Below are positions 40,499 to 49,208 of a stretch of 64,000 bases of DNA, piece after piece (position 1 is the stretch's first letter; each line of letters opens with the position of its first letter). The DNA lies in the NCBI RefSeq assembly GCF_000770795.1, contig NZ_JRKJ01000021.1, positions 124,001-188,000 of the forward strand, read 5' to 3'. A program made the translations under genes and the position numbers. Source of the DNA: Lysobacter dokdonensis DS-58 (GTDB lineage Bacteria > Pseudomonadota > Gammaproteobacteria > Xanthomonadales > Xanthomonadaceae). The notes beneath the pieces were generated by a model. It had not been told where the DNA came from, did not search any database, and saw nothing but the letters and a program-made list of their open reading frames with translations.

Positions 40499-40575
40499 TG
40501 GTGGCTATGGGTGGACTCGAACCACCGACCCCAGCATTATGAGTGCTGTGCTCTAACCGGCTGAGCTACATAGCC
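40499..40575 (-). tRNA. tRNA-Met (CAT), elongator type
   Basis: 77 nt on the minus strand. The 7-bp acceptor stem GGCTATG/CATAGCC, D-arm with AGCTCAGCCGGTTAGAGC, anticodon loop CTCATAA (anticodon CAT, 40539-40541), T-arm GGTGG-TTCGAGT-CCACC and an encoded CCA end all fold normally. The 5' GG...CC pairing rather than an initiator C1xA72 mismatch points to elongator Met. tRNA-Ile2 (lysidine-modified CAT) is the less likely alternative. Confidence 0.95.
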
Positions 40576-40589
40576 ACGGAGAGCCGCGA

Positions 40590-40619
40590 ATTATTCCCGT
40601 CCCGGGGTCGTCGCGTCAA
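40590..40619 (-). promoter_or_regulatory. Sigma-70 promoter of tRNA-Met
   Basis: On the minus strand TTGACG (40614-40619), 18 bp, then AATAAT (40590-40595), about 15 bp before the tRNA 5' end. Near-consensus and well placed. Confidence 0.8.
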
Positions 40620-40704
40620 TGCTCGCGCACGTTCACCAAGGTCCGCTTGTGGGGGCGGCGGGGGCGTGGCAGAGTCGGTCGTAGTGCATTTCGGAGTCCG
40701 CATC

Positions 40705-41310
40705 GTGATCGATCCGGACGGTTATCGCCCCAACGTGGGCATCGTGCTCATGCATCCGGATGGTCGGGTGTTCTGGGCGCGGCGTGTCCACCGCGATGGG
40801 TGGCAGTTCCCGCAAGGCGGGATGAACACCGACGAGACGCCGCTCGAGGCCATGTACCGCGAGCTGCGCGAGGAGACCGGCTTGTTGCCGGACCATGTCG
40901 CGGTCCTCGGGGTCACGCCGGGTTGGCTGCGCTATCGGCTGCCCCAACGGGCCATCCGCCGCAACGACAAGCTGGTCTGCATCGGGCAGAAGCAGGTCTG
41001 GTATCTGCTGCAGTTCACCGGTGAGGAAACCGACCTGTGCCTGGACGGCACCGAGAAACCTGAATTCGACCATTGGCGTTGGGTCGACTTCTGGTATCCG
41101 GTGGAGCACGTCGTGAACTTCAAGCGCAGCGTGTACGCCAGCGCCCTGGGGCACCTGGCCCCGTTCGCGCGGCAGGTCGCGGGCGCGCTCGCCGTCCCGC
41201 ACCCCAGCAAGGACCAGCGGCCGGACCTGGGCCTCCACAACCGGCAGCGGCCGCGCCGCCGCGTGGTGGCGGGTGAACGGAGCGGGGGCTCCTCACCGGA
41301 AAGCAATTGA
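40705..41310 (+). CDS. rppH: RNA pyrophosphohydrolase RppH (Nudix)
   Basis: 201 residues. GTG 40705 gives the conserved start (V)[14 protein letters not shown], with GGAG eight bases upstream. The Nudix box is intact in [20 protein letters not shown] (about 38-57); WQFPQGG and [14 protein letters not shown] are RppH landmarks. It removes 5'-pyrophosphate from mRNA to start RNase E decay. The C-terminal 40 residues are an Arg/Pro-rich tail. The final codons overlap the Fur-box-like site of the next gene. Confidence 0.93.
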   Translation: MIDPDGYRPNVGIVLMHPDGRVFWARRVHRDGWQFPQGGMNTDETPLEAMYRELREETGLLPDHVAVLGVTPGWLRYRLPQRAIRRNDKLVCIGQKQVWYLLQFTGEETDLCLDGTEKPEFDHWRWVDFWYPVEHVVNFKRSVYASALGHLAPFARQVAGALAVPHPSKDQRPDLGLHNRQRPRRRVVAGERSGGSSPESN

Positions 41311-41324
41311 CAACGATTCGCATT
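41307..41324. promoter_or_regulatory. Fur-box-like site overlapping a TTGACA element upstream of bfd
   Basis: The minus-strand sequence AATGCGAATCGTTGTC (41309-41324) matches 13 of 16 bases of the AATGAGAATCATTCTC type of Fur box. It overlaps a perfect -35 hexamer TTGACA (41307-41312) facing bfd. A good -10 is not obvious. Placement 45-60 bp before a Bfd gene fits iron repression. Confidence 0.6.
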
Positions 41325-41368
41325 CGTGGGGAAATGGCCACGTCGTCCCGGCCTGCGGTTCCTCCCCC

Positions 41369-41575
41369 ATGTTCGTCTGCATCTGCCATGGCATCACCGA
41401 CAGCACGATCCGCGAAGCCGCGGAAAACGGCTGCACGAGCGTGACCGAGCTGACGATGCGCACCGGCGCCGGTTCGACCTGTGGTTCCTGCATGGACATG
41501 GCGGCCGACCTGCTCGCCCGCCACGCGCCCGCCGAGCCGGGCTTCGCCGAACTGCCGGTGCTCCAGGCCGCTTGA
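41369..41575 (+). CDS. bfd: Bacterioferritin-associated ferredoxin Bfd
   Basis: 68 residues. [2Fe-2S] ligands Cys4, Cys6, Cys38 and Cys41 (MFVCICHGI and STCGSCMDM) give the Bfd CxC...CxxC pattern. It donates electrons to bacterioferritin to release iron when iron is scarce. bfr follows 122 bp downstream on the same strand, and a Fur-box-like site precedes it, so regulation opposite to bfr is expected. Confidence 0.92.
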   Translation: MFVCICHGITDSTIREAAENGCTSVTELTMRTGAGSTCGSCMDMAADLLARHAPAEPGFAELPVLQAA

Positions 41576-41697
41576 GGCGGCACCTTCGATCGACCCTCCC
41601 CAACGCGGGCGCGGTGCGTTGATGCAAACGCATCGCGTTTCGTCGTGCCCGGCGCGGGCGCGCTAGCATCCGCGCATTCGACGCACGGAGCACGATC

Positions 41698-42168
41698 ATG
41701 AAGGGCGACCCCAAGGTCATCGAACATCTCAACCGGGCGCTCTACAACGAGCTGACCGCGATCAACCAGTACTTCCTGCACGCCAAGATGCTGAAGAACT
41801 GGGGCCTGAAGGAACTGGCCGAGCACGAGTACAAGGAATCGATCGACGAGATGAAGCACGCCGATCGCCTGGCCGAGCGCATCCTGTTCCTCGAAGGGCT
41901 GCCGAACTTCCAGGCGCTGGGCAAGCTGCGCATCGGCGAGAACCCGCGCGAAGTGTTGCAGGCCGATCTGGCGCTGGAGCTGGAAGCGCTGCCGACGCTG
42001 CGCGATGCGATCAGCTACTGCGAGAGCATCCGCGATTCGGTCAGCCGGCGCTTGTTCACCGACATCCTCGATTCGGAAGAAGAGCACATCGACTGGATCG
42101 AGACGCAGCTGGCGTTGATCGATCGCCTCGGTGAGGCGAATTACTTGCTCACGAAGATCGAAGAGTAA
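41698..42168 (+). CDS. bfr: Bacterioferritin
   Basis: 156 residues (usual 155-160). Ferroxidase ligands Glu18, Glu51, His54, Glu94, Glu127 and His130 and the haem-ligand Met52 are all in place. It is a 24-mer shell storing Fe(III) and detoxifying iron and peroxide. CGGAG lies before ATG 41698. Paired with bfd; it ends nine bases from a convergent kinase stop. Confidence 0.95.
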   Translation: MKGDPKVIEHLNRALYNELTAINQYFLHAKMLKNWGLKELAEHEYKESIDEMKHADRLAERILFLEGLPNFQALGKLRIGENPREVLQADLALELEALPTLRDAISYCESIRDSVSRRLFTDILDSEEEHIDWIETQLALIDRLGEANYLLTKIEE

Positions 42169-42177
42169 GTCGCGCCG

Positions 42178-44652
42178 TCAGACTTCCGCCGTGCGGCGTT
42201 TGCGCAGCCTGAGCTGCAGCGCCGCGCGCGCCCGTTCGAATTCGTCCGTCAACATCGCTACCGCCACCGCAGGGCGGTCGAGCGTTTCCATGCGTGCGCC
42301 CAGTTCGATGCGCTTGGCGGCGGCCGACAACGCCATCGCACCCAGGTTCGCGCTCGAGGATTTCAGCGAGTGCGCGGCTTCGCGCAGCGCATTGAAGTCC
42401 GGCGCGAGCGCCGCGCGTTCGAGCTGCGAGAGCAGGTGCGGGGCGTCTTCGAGGAACACCTGCACGATGCGCGAGGCGTCCGCGCCGATGACGGCGTAGA
42501 GCTCGTCGAGCGCACCGTCGTCGATGATCGGGTCCGCGACTGCGGTCTGCATCTGGATCTCCGGTTGCGGCTGCGGCGGCGGCGGAGCGACGGGCGGCTT
42601 GCGCGGCGCGACGGGCATGTCGGAGGACTCCACGGTCGGCATCGCGAACGACGGCGGCCGCGCGGGCGACGGCGCGACGGGCGGCACGGGCGGCGCACTC
42701 GGCGCGCCTTGTCCGGGGGCCGCCACCCCCGGCATCGACATCCCCGCATCCGCAAACGCGGCCGCCGACGGCGCGCGCGCACGCGGTGCTTCCTGCAGCC
42801 AGCGGCGCAGGCAGTGTTCGAGCTGCCCGCGCGTCACGGGCTTGGCGAGGTAATCGTCCATGCCCGCGTCGAGGCAACGCTGGCGGTCGCCGGCCATCGC
42901 ATTCGCCGTCATCGCGACGATCGGCAGGTGCGGGCCAGAGGAATCGTTCGCTTCGATCTCGCGCCATTTCGCCGCGGCGCTGTAGCCGTCGAGCACCGGC
43001 ATCTGGCAGTCCATCAACACCAGGTCGTAATTGCCGTCGCGCATGCGCAGCAGCGCGGCTTCGCCGTTGGTCGCGGTGTCGCACTCCAGGCCCAGCACGC
43101 TCAGCAGGCGCTGCGCGACGAGCAGGTTGACCGGGTTGTCTTCGACCAGCAGCACGCGCGCCTGCCAGTGCTTGGCGGGCTTGTCGGTTTCCTTCGCCTT
43201 GCGTTCTTCCGTCGTGTCGCCGCGCGTGGCCCGCTGCGCGAGCGCGGCGCGCAATTCGGCGTCGGGCGCCTGGCGCGGCAGCAACGTCGCGCCCGTGTGC
43301 AGTTCCTGCGGCACTTCGTCGTCGGAATACAGATAGACCAGGCGCACGTCGCCGAAGCTTGCATGCCGGCCGACGTTGCGATGCAACGCGATCGCCGTGT
43401 TGCGCATGCTGCCCAGGTCGGCGAGCACCACGCCGTAGGTCCACGGCGGGCCCTGCGTCGCGGCCGCGCGCAGGCGGTCGAGCGCTTCCTGCGTGGTCTC
43501 CACCGTCGTGACGCGCAGGCCCCAGTTGGGCAGCAACATGCTCAGGCGCGTGCGCAGGCGCGCATCGGACGTCAGCAGCAACAGGCGCTGGCCACTGAGA
43601 TCGGCTTCGCGCGTCGGCATGTCGCCGAGCACCTTGAGCAGCGGCACTTCGAAATGGAACGTCGCGCCGTGCCCCGGCTCGGACTGCACGCCGATCTTGC
43701 CGCCCATCAGGTCGACGATGCGATGGCAGATCGCTAGGCCGAGGCCCGTGCCGCCGTACAGGCGCGTCGTCGACGCATCGGCCTGCGTGAAGGCATGGAA
43801 CAGGCGCGACTGCGCATCGGTTGCGATGCCGATGCCCGTGTCGCGCACTTCGAAACGCAACTGGTGCTGGCTGGTGGTTTCGCCCACGCGGCGCACGCTG
43901 ACCGAAATCGCGCCGCGCTCGGTGAACTTGACCGCGTTGCTGATCAGGTTGGTCAGCACCTGGCGCAGGCGCACCGGATCGCCGCGCACGGGCAGGCGCA
44001 CGCTCGGATCCAGGTGCAGGTGCAGCCGCAGGCCCTTGGATTCTGCCGGGCGCTCCATCAGCTGCATCACCGCTTCGAGCAGGTCGCGCAGGTTGAACGT
44101 CGTGGTTTCCAGTTCGAGCTTGTTCGCTTCGAGCTTGGAGTAGTCGAGGATGTCGTCGACGATGCGCAGCAGCGACTGCGACGAGGTGTAGGCGGTGCGT
44201 ACCAGTTCGTGCTGGTCGGGCAGCAGGCGCGCGTGCAGCAGCAGGTCGAGCATCGGCACGATGCCGTTGAGCGGCGTGCGGATTTCGTGGCTCATCGTGG
44301 CGAGGAATTCGCCCTTGGCCAGCACCGCGGATTCGGCCGCCTGCTTGGCCTTGGTCAATTGCTGTTCGAGTTCGTGGTGGCGCTGGATCTCGCGCTGCAG
44401 CTGGTCCACCTGCGAGCGGTCCTTCAGCGCCTTCTCCTCGATCGCCTCCATCTGCTTGTCGCGGCGATGCAGCACGTACACCACCGCCATCAGCGCGATC
44501 AGCGCGGTGAGCACGAACAGGATCGCGGCGAATTGCCACGGCCCTTCGAACCCGCCGGCTTCCAATGCGAGCGAGACCGCCGCCCCGGCGGCCGCGCCCA
44601 GCGCCAGCCACCGCATCGTGAGCCAGCGACTCGTCCCCTGGCCGTCTGCCAT
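42178..44652 (-). CDS. Membrane hybrid histidine kinase with REC and HPt domains (BarA-like)
   Basis: 824 residues from ATG 44652. Two membrane helices (about 13-33 and 37-60) with almost no periplasmic loop, coiled coil (70-110), HisKA MSHEIRTPLNGIV, HATPase (SNAVKFTERG, DTGIGI, GGTGLGLAICHRI), a receiver-like pseudo domain (about 365-490), a true receiver (LVLMDCQMPVLDG), a long Pro/Ala linker, and an HPt domain (AAHSLKSSSANLGA) at the end. It is a complete phosphorelay in one chain. The start overlaps the stop of the upstream REC-GGDEF-EAL gene (TGATG), coupling them. Confidence 0.9.
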   Translation of the reverse strand: MADGQGTSRWLTMRWLALGAAAGAAVSLALEAGGFEGPWQFAAILFVLTALIALMAVVYVLHRRDKQMEAIEEKALKDRSQVDQLQREIQRHHELEQQLTKAKQAAESAVLAKGEFLATMSHEIRTPLNGIVPMLDLLLHARLLPDQHELVRTAYTSSQSLLRIVDDILDYSKLEANKLELETTTFNLRDLLEAVMQLMERPAESKGLRLHLHLDPSVRLPVRGDPVRLRQVLTNLISNAVKFTERGAISVSVRRVGETTSQHQLRFEVRDTGIGIATDAQSRLFHAFTQADASTTRLYGGTGLGLAICHRIVDLMGGKIGVQSEPGHGATFHFEVPLLKVLGDMPTREADLSGQRLLLLTSDARLRTRLSMLLPNWGLRVTTVETTQEALDRLRAAATQGPPWTYGVVLADLGSMRNTAIALHRNVGRHASFGDVRLVYLYSDDEVPQELHTGATLLPRQAPDAELRAALAQRATRGDTTEERKAKETDKPAKHWQARVLLVEDNPVNLLVAQRLLSVLGLECDTATNGEAALLRMRDGNYDLVLMDCQMPVLDGYSAAAKWREIEANDSSGPHLPIVAMTANAMAGDRQRCLDAGMDDYLAKPVTRGQLEHCLRRWLQEAPRARAPSAAAFADAGMSMPGVAAPGQGAPSAPPVPPVAPSPARPPSFAMPTVESSDMPVAPRKPPVAPPPPQPQPEIQMQTAVADPIIDDGALDELYAVIGADASRIVQVFLEDAPHLLSQLERAALAPDFNALREAAHSLKSSSANLGAMALSAAAKRIELGARMETLDRPAVAVAMLTDEFERARAALQLRLRKRRTAEV

Positions 44653-46820
44653 CAGAGCACCGCGTTCTTGAAGTCGAAGTCGAGCTCGCTCGCCGCCTGC
44701 TGGACGAGGTTGCCCTGGATGAAGTCGATGCCGCTCATCCACAACGTCGCCGCGGCTTGCGGGTCCTCGACGCTGTGGCCGATCACCTGCAGGCCCTGGC
44801 GATGCGCGCGGTCGATCGAGGTGCGCATCGCATCACGCAGCGCGCCGCCGTCGGCGTGCGCATACCGCGCCGACAGGCGGATGTAACCGAGCGGCAATTG
44901 CGAGAGCAGCGAATCGGCGTCCGGCGAATGCTCGTACTGGCTCAGGCAGAACTGCACGCCCACCGGCACGAGCTGGTCGCAGAACTGCTTGAGCGTCACC
45001 GCGTGGATCAACGCATCGGCCAGGCGGATGTCGATGACCAGCGACGGGCCTTCGAGCCCGCGCACGGCGATGGCGGAGGCGAGCCAGTCGGCGTACGCAT
45101 CGCGCGCCAGCGTGCGCGAGGACTGCGGCACGAACAGGCGCACCGGGCGGCTTTGCGCGCGGCGTTGCTGCAGTACGTCGAGCGCGCGTTCGAGCACCCA
45201 GCGGTCGATGTCGTGGATCATCCCGGCCTGTTCGGCGGCGGGGATGATCTCCGCGGCGTTGTGCAGCGTGCCGTCGGCCGCGTTCATGCGCAGCAGCGTC
45301 TGGTATTGCGCCTCGTCGCCGCCGGCGACGGCGACGATCGGCTGGTAGATCAATTCGAATCGGTCGTCGGCCAGCGCGTCGCGCAGGTAATCGGACAGAT
45401 CGCTCGGCTGGCCGTGGTCCGGCGGCTCGAACGCGAAGATGCCCAGCGCCTGGGAACGCGCGTGGCGCGAGGCTTGTTCGGCGGCTTCCAGCGCACCGCC
45501 CGCATCGGTGAACCCGTGGCGGAGCGCGGCGTAGCCGACGGTGACGCGCAGCTTGATCGTGTGCCCGTCGACGTCGAACGCTTTCTGGTTCAGCCCGTCG
45601 CGCCACACGCGCGCCTGGCGGTCGAGCGCGAGGTCTTCGAGTTTCGGCGTGTAGACCAGGAACGAATGGTCGTTCAACCGCGTCGCCGGATGCACGCCGG
45701 CCAGTTCGCCGAGGCGGCGGCCGGCTTCGGTCATCAGGCGTTCGAGCGCGGCGTAGCCGAAGCGTTCGCGCAACGTCGAGGTGCCTTCGATTTCGATGAA
45801 GTACACGCCGCCGGCGGTGGCCGGCAACGCGGAGCTCAATTGTTGCAACAACACCGGGCGCGCCATCAGGCCCGTCGCCGGGTGGCGGCTGGCTTCGGTC
45901 ATGCGCTGCTTGCCGAGCGCGCGGGCACGCTTGACGCGGCTTTCGATGGCGGCGATGAGGTGCCGCGGGCGAATGGGCTTCTGCAGGAAGTCGTCGGCGC
46001 CCACTTCGAGCACCTGGTACTGCATTTCCGGATCCGGATCGCCGGTGAGGAAGACGATGGGCGTGTGCAGGAACGATTCGTGCGCGCGGATCATCGTCGT
46101 CAGTTCGGTGCCCGACATTCCCGGCATGTGCAGGTCCATCAGCACCAGGTCGGGCTTGATGCGCTGCATCGTGTCGAGCACGTCCTTCGATTCGGCCGCG
46201 ACGACCGCTTCGATGCCCGCGCCGTTCAATACGCCCTCGGCGAACATCGCCTGCGCGCGGTCGTCTTCGACGATCAGCACGCGATACGGCGGTTCGTCGC
46301 CGGTTCCCAGCGGGGGCAGGGGGACGCCGTCCGGCGACGTGGCCGCCGCCGCGGCCACGGGTTCGGACGATTCGCCATCGCTCGCGCTGGTGGTGTCCTG
46401 TGCGCCGTCCGCCGGCGGTGCGTCTTCGCTCCACCGCCGCCAGTAGCCTTGCGGCGGCGTTTCGGCGCGCGATGCGGGCGTGTCGTCGACGCTCTTGGAG
46501 GCGTTGGGCAATTGCAGCAACAGGTTCTCGGCGACCGAGATCAGTTGCGCGGTGGAGGCCGCATCGGGCATGTGCTGCGCGATGCGCGCCGACGAGATCT
46601 GCCCGTGCAACTGCGCGAGCATGCCCGCCCAGCGCTGGTCGATCTGCACCGCCTGCGCGTGGAGCCGGTCGACTTCGTGCGCGATCTGTTCGAACGAGCC
46701 GTGGTCCCAGCCCTGCGCGCGACGGTTGCGAAGATGTTGCGCAAGGCCGTCCACGCCACCGCGGAACTGCGACAGCGGATCGTTCGACGCCTGTTGGCGT
46801 TTCGGTTTCGTGGCGGGCAT
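44652..46820 (-). CDS. REC-GGDEF-EAL protein with degenerate catalytic motifs (c-di-GMP effector-like)
   Basis: 722 residues, soluble. A helical N-terminus (about 15-115), Ala/Pro linker, receiver (about 178-295, LVLMDLHMPGMSG), degenerate GGDEF domain (LNDHSF at 382-387 in place of GGDEF) and EAL domain in which Gln507 replaces the catalytic Glu (YQTLLRM). This suggests it binds but does not make or break c-di-GMP, as in Xanthomonas/Pseudomonas FimX, though the FimX PAS domain is not seen. GGGGGAG precedes the ATG. It is translationally coupled to the hybrid kinase downstream, which may phosphorylate its receiver. Confidence 0.87.
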   Translation of the reverse strand: MPATKPKRQQASNDPLSQFRGGVDGLAQHLRNRRAQGWDHGSFEQIAHEVDRLHAQAVQIDQRWAGMLAQLHGQISSARIAQHMPDAASTAQLISVAENLLLQLPNASKSVDDTPASRAETPPQGYWRRWSEDAPPADGAQDTTSASDGESSEPVAAAAATSPDGVPLPPLGTGDEPPYRVLIVEDDRAQAMFAEGVLNGAGIEAVVAAESKDVLDTMQRIKPDLVLMDLHMPGMSGTELTTMIRAHESFLHTPIVFLTGDPDPEMQYQVLEVGADDFLQKPIRPRHLIAAIESRVKRARALGKQRMTEASRHPATGLMARPVLLQQLSSALPATAGGVYFIEIEGTSTLRERFGYAALERLMTEAGRRLGELAGVHPATRLNDHSFLVYTPKLEDLALDRQARVWRDGLNQKAFDVDGHTIKLRVTVGYAALRHGFTDAGGALEAAEQASRHARSQALGIFAFEPPDHGQPSDLSDYLRDALADDRFELIYQPIVAVAGGDEAQYQTLLRMNAADGTLHNAAEIIPAAEQAGMIHDIDRWVLERALDVLQQRRAQSRPVRLFVPQSSRTLARDAYADWLASAIAVRGLEGPSLVIDIRLADALIHAVTLKQFCDQLVPVGVQFCLSQYEHSPDADSLLSQLPLGYIRLSARYAHADGGALRDAMRTSIDRAHRQGLQVIGHSVEDPQAAATLWMSGIDFIQGNLVQQAASELDFDFKNAVL

Positions 46821-46927
46821 CGGCTCCCCCGGCGTGTTGCCGCCATTATCCCCTGCTCCCCATCAAGGAGAGAGCACGGAATAGGGGCGAGTTCCCGGCC
46901 AGCCGCTTCGAAGGCGTGACGCGAGCC

Positions 46928-47533
46928 TCATTGCGGCACATTGGTGGTGGCAGGCACGGTACGCGGGCCGAACAGCGCGCGCCGGAGGCGCCGCCACACC
47001 CACCACACCGCGGCGGCCATCGCGACACTGATGGCGATGACGATCGCCAGTGCGATCCACGGGTGCGCGAACGCCAGCGCGAGCCCGCCGACGACGGCCG
47101 CATCCTCCGTGACCGACGCGCTCCAGTTGCTCACCGGCTCGGGGGATGTATTCAGCAACGCGCGGCTGCCGGCCTTCAGCACGTGGCTGGTCAGCGCGAC
47201 GCCGGCGCCCGTCGCGAGCATGCCTGCGCCGAGGTTGCCGTCGGGCGACAGGGTCGCGGCGGCGAGGAAGGCGCCGACCGGCACGCGCAACACCGTATGC
47301 AGCAGGTCCCAGCCCGAGTCGACCCCCGGAATCTTGTCGGCGAAGAACTCGGCGGCGGCGAGCAGGCCGGAGGTGCCGAGGACCCAGGGCGACGTGGTGA
47401 CCTCGAGCGCGGCGGGCAGATCGAGCCAGCCCATCGCGCCGGCGACGCCCACCCCGAACACCGTGAGATACACGCGGATGCCCGCGAGCCACGCCAGCAG
47501 GATCCCGATCGCGAAAAGGTGCGCTTCGGACAT
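46928..47533 (-). CDS. DUF4126 integral membrane protein
   Basis: 201 residues with five or six hydrophobic segments. Landmarks: ILLAWLAGIRVYLTVFGVG, FFADKIPGVDSGWDLLHT and the C-terminal WWVWRRLRRALFG, typical of DUF4126. ATG 47533 has GGAGGAA upstream. Function unknown. It is divergent from the DUF6776 gene and stands alone on its strand. Confidence 0.85.
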   Translation of the reverse strand: MSEAHLFAIGILLAWLAGIRVYLTVFGVGVAGAMGWLDLPAALEVTTSPWVLGTSGLLAAAEFFADKIPGVDSGWDLLHTVLRVPVGAFLAAATLSPDGNLGAGMLATGAGVALTSHVLKAGSRALLNTSPEPVSNWSASVTEDAAVVGGLALAFAHPWIALAIVIAISVAMAAAVWWVWRRLRRALFGPRTVPATTNVPQ

Positions 47534-47622
47534 GGCAGGTTCCTCCATCGGCCGTTCGGCAAAGGCCTTACACTCGCCGCCCGAGTATAGGCACGGTCCC
47601 CGTGTCGTTTTGCTGAGCGCGA

Positions 47623-48354
47623 ATGGAGCCCACCCCCAACCGCCCGAAATTCGAGATCGTCCCCCGCGAGGGCCGCGGCCGCGTGCCGGCCTGGGGCTGG
47701 CCCGCGGGCGCGCTCGTCGTGGGCCTGCTGCTCGGCGGCGGCCTGGCCTGGTGGCTGGCCAGGCCGGATTCGGGCTCCCCGGAAGCCCGCATCGCCGATA
47801 GCGACCGTCGCCTGAAGACCACGCAGGCGCAGGTCGCCGAACTCGAACAACGCGTCTCCACGCTCACCCGTTCCGACCAGATCAGCCGCGACGCCAACCG
47901 CGACGTGCAGGCGATGCTCGCCGACAAGGACGAGCAGATCGCGAGCCTGCGCGCGGATGTAGCCTTCTATGAACGCTTCGTCGGCAGCGGCGCCGAACGC
48001 AAGGGCCTGACGGTGCATTCGGCGGAATTCGCGCGCGAAGCCGGCGGCAGCTGGCGTTACCAGGTCGTGCTGACGCAAAGCCTCAATCGCGGCGCCGTGA
48101 GCCAGGGCGAAATGCGGTTCGACGTCGAAGGCGTGCGGGAGGGCCGCCTGACGACGGTGAAGTGGGACGAGATGCAACAAAAGCCCGGCGCGCCGGGGCA
48201 ACAATACGAATTCCGCTATTTCCAGCGGCTCGGCGGCAGCATCGTGTTGCCCGCCGGTTTCACCCCGCAGCGCGTCAAGGTCGCGCTGCGCGGCAAGGGC
48301 GCGAACGTCGACACGGCGCTCGCGTGGACATCGATGGCGATACCTGGGGAATGA
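47623..48354 (+). CDS. DUF6776-family single-pass membrane protein
   Basis: 243 residues. One N-terminal membrane helix (about 26-46, WPAGALVVGLLLGGGLAWW), then a coiled coil (about 55-112) and a beta-rich periplasmic domain (about 120-240). The bactofilin gene starts four bases after the stop. This pairing recurs in related genomes as I remember them, so a joint role in cell-envelope shape or polar assembly is plausible but inferred. Confidence 0.8.
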   Translation: MEPTPNRPKFEIVPREGRGRVPAWGWPAGALVVGLLLGGGLAWWLARPDSGSPEARIADSDRRLKTTQAQVAELEQRVSTLTRSDQISRDANRDVQAMLADKDEQIASLRADVAFYERFVGSGAERKGLTVHSAEFAREAGGSWRYQVVLTQSLNRGAVSQGEMRFDVEGVREGRLTTVKWDEMQQKPGAPGQQYEFRYFQRLGGSIVLPAGFTPQRVKVALRGKGANVDTALAWTSMAIPGE

Positions 48355-48358
48355 AGGG

Positions 48359-48778
48359 ATGTTCAAGAATTCGCAAACCAAGCCTGCCTCGCGCGACGGC
48401 CAGGCCGTCGACACGCTGATCGGCCCGCAGGTCACCATCCGCGGCGACATCGAGTTCAGCGGCGGGTTGTATGTCGAAGGCCGCATCGTCGGCCGCGTCA
48501 CCGCCACCGAAGGCACGCAGGCCGTGCTGATGCTGTCCGAGCAGGGCGTGATCGAAGGGGAAATCCGCGCGCCGGTCGTGATGATCGACGGCCGCCTGGA
48601 GGGCGACGTCCACGCCGCCGAGCGCATCGAACTGGCCGCCCGCGCCCGCGTGCAGGGCAACGTCCACTACCGTACGGTGGAAATGCACGCTGGCGCGCAG
48701 CTCACGGGCCGCCTGGTCCACGCCGACGCCAACGCCGCCACCGTCCTCGACGGCCCGCAGCTCGTCGCCGTCGCCTGA
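48359..48778 (+). CDS. Bactofilin (polymer-forming cytoskeletal protein)
   Basis: 139 residues: a short disordered N-tail, then a right-handed beta-helix of short repeats ([57 protein letters not shown]), typical of bactofilins. It self-assembles into nonpolar filaments without nucleotide and positions envelope enzymes. It is translated right after the DUF6776 membrane protein, its probable anchor. A GC hairpin follows at about 48797-48822. Confidence 0.92.
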   Translation: MFKNSQTKPASRDGQAVDTLIGPQVTIRGDIEFSGGLYVEGRIVGRVTATEGTQAVLMLSEQGVIEGEIRAPVVMIDGRLEGDVHAAERIELAARARVQGNVHYRTVEMHAGAQLTGRLVHADANAATVLDGPQLVAVA

Positions 48779-48796
48779 CCGGCATGCCGGTGTTCC

Positions 48797-48822
48797 ACGG
48801 CGCCGCTTGATTGCGGCGCCGT
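48797..48822. terminator. GC hairpin between bactofilin and erpA
   Basis: ACGGCGCCGC-ttgatt-GCGGCGCCGT, a 10-bp perfect stem with no downstream T-run. A partial terminator or processing site; it lies 20 bp before the erpA start. Confidence 0.45.
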
Positions 48823-48842
48823 TGGCCCGCATCTTGTCCCGC

Positions 48843-49208
48843 ATGGAATTGATCGAATCCCCCACCTGGCAGCAGCTGGACGCCCCGCTGCAGTTTTCGC
48901 CGGCCGCCGCCGCCAAGGTGCGCGAGCTCATCGCCGAGGAAGGCAACGCCGACCTCAAGCTGCGCGTGTACATCCAGGGCGGCGGTTGCTCGGGGTTCCA
49001 GTACGGGTTCGAGTTCGACGAATCGCGCGGCGAGGATGACGTCGCCGTGGAAACCGACGGCGTGACGCTGCTGGTCGATCCGTTGAGCCTGCAATACCTG
49101 ATGGGTGCGGAAGTCGACTACAGCGAAAGCCTGCAGGGCGCGCAGTTCGTCATCCGCAATCCCAACGCCAAGACGACGTGCGGCTGCGGCAGCAGCTTCA
49201 CGATGTGA
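48843..49208 (+). CDS. erpA: Iron-sulfur cluster insertion protein ErpA
   Basis: 121 residues. A-type carrier with three cluster-binding Cys: one in [11 protein letters not shown] and two in TTCGCGSSF. It delivers [4Fe-4S]/[2Fe-2S] clusters to apo-proteins such as IspG/IspH. ATG 48843 fits the N-terminal [13 protein letters not shown]. The stop overlaps the GTG of nudC. Confidence 0.93.
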   Translation: MELIESPTWQQLDAPLQFSPAAAAKVRELIAEEGNADLKLRVYIQGGGCSGFQYGFEFDESRGEDDVAVETDGVTLLVDPLSLQYLMGAEVDYSESLQGAQFVIRNPNAKTTCGCGSSFTM

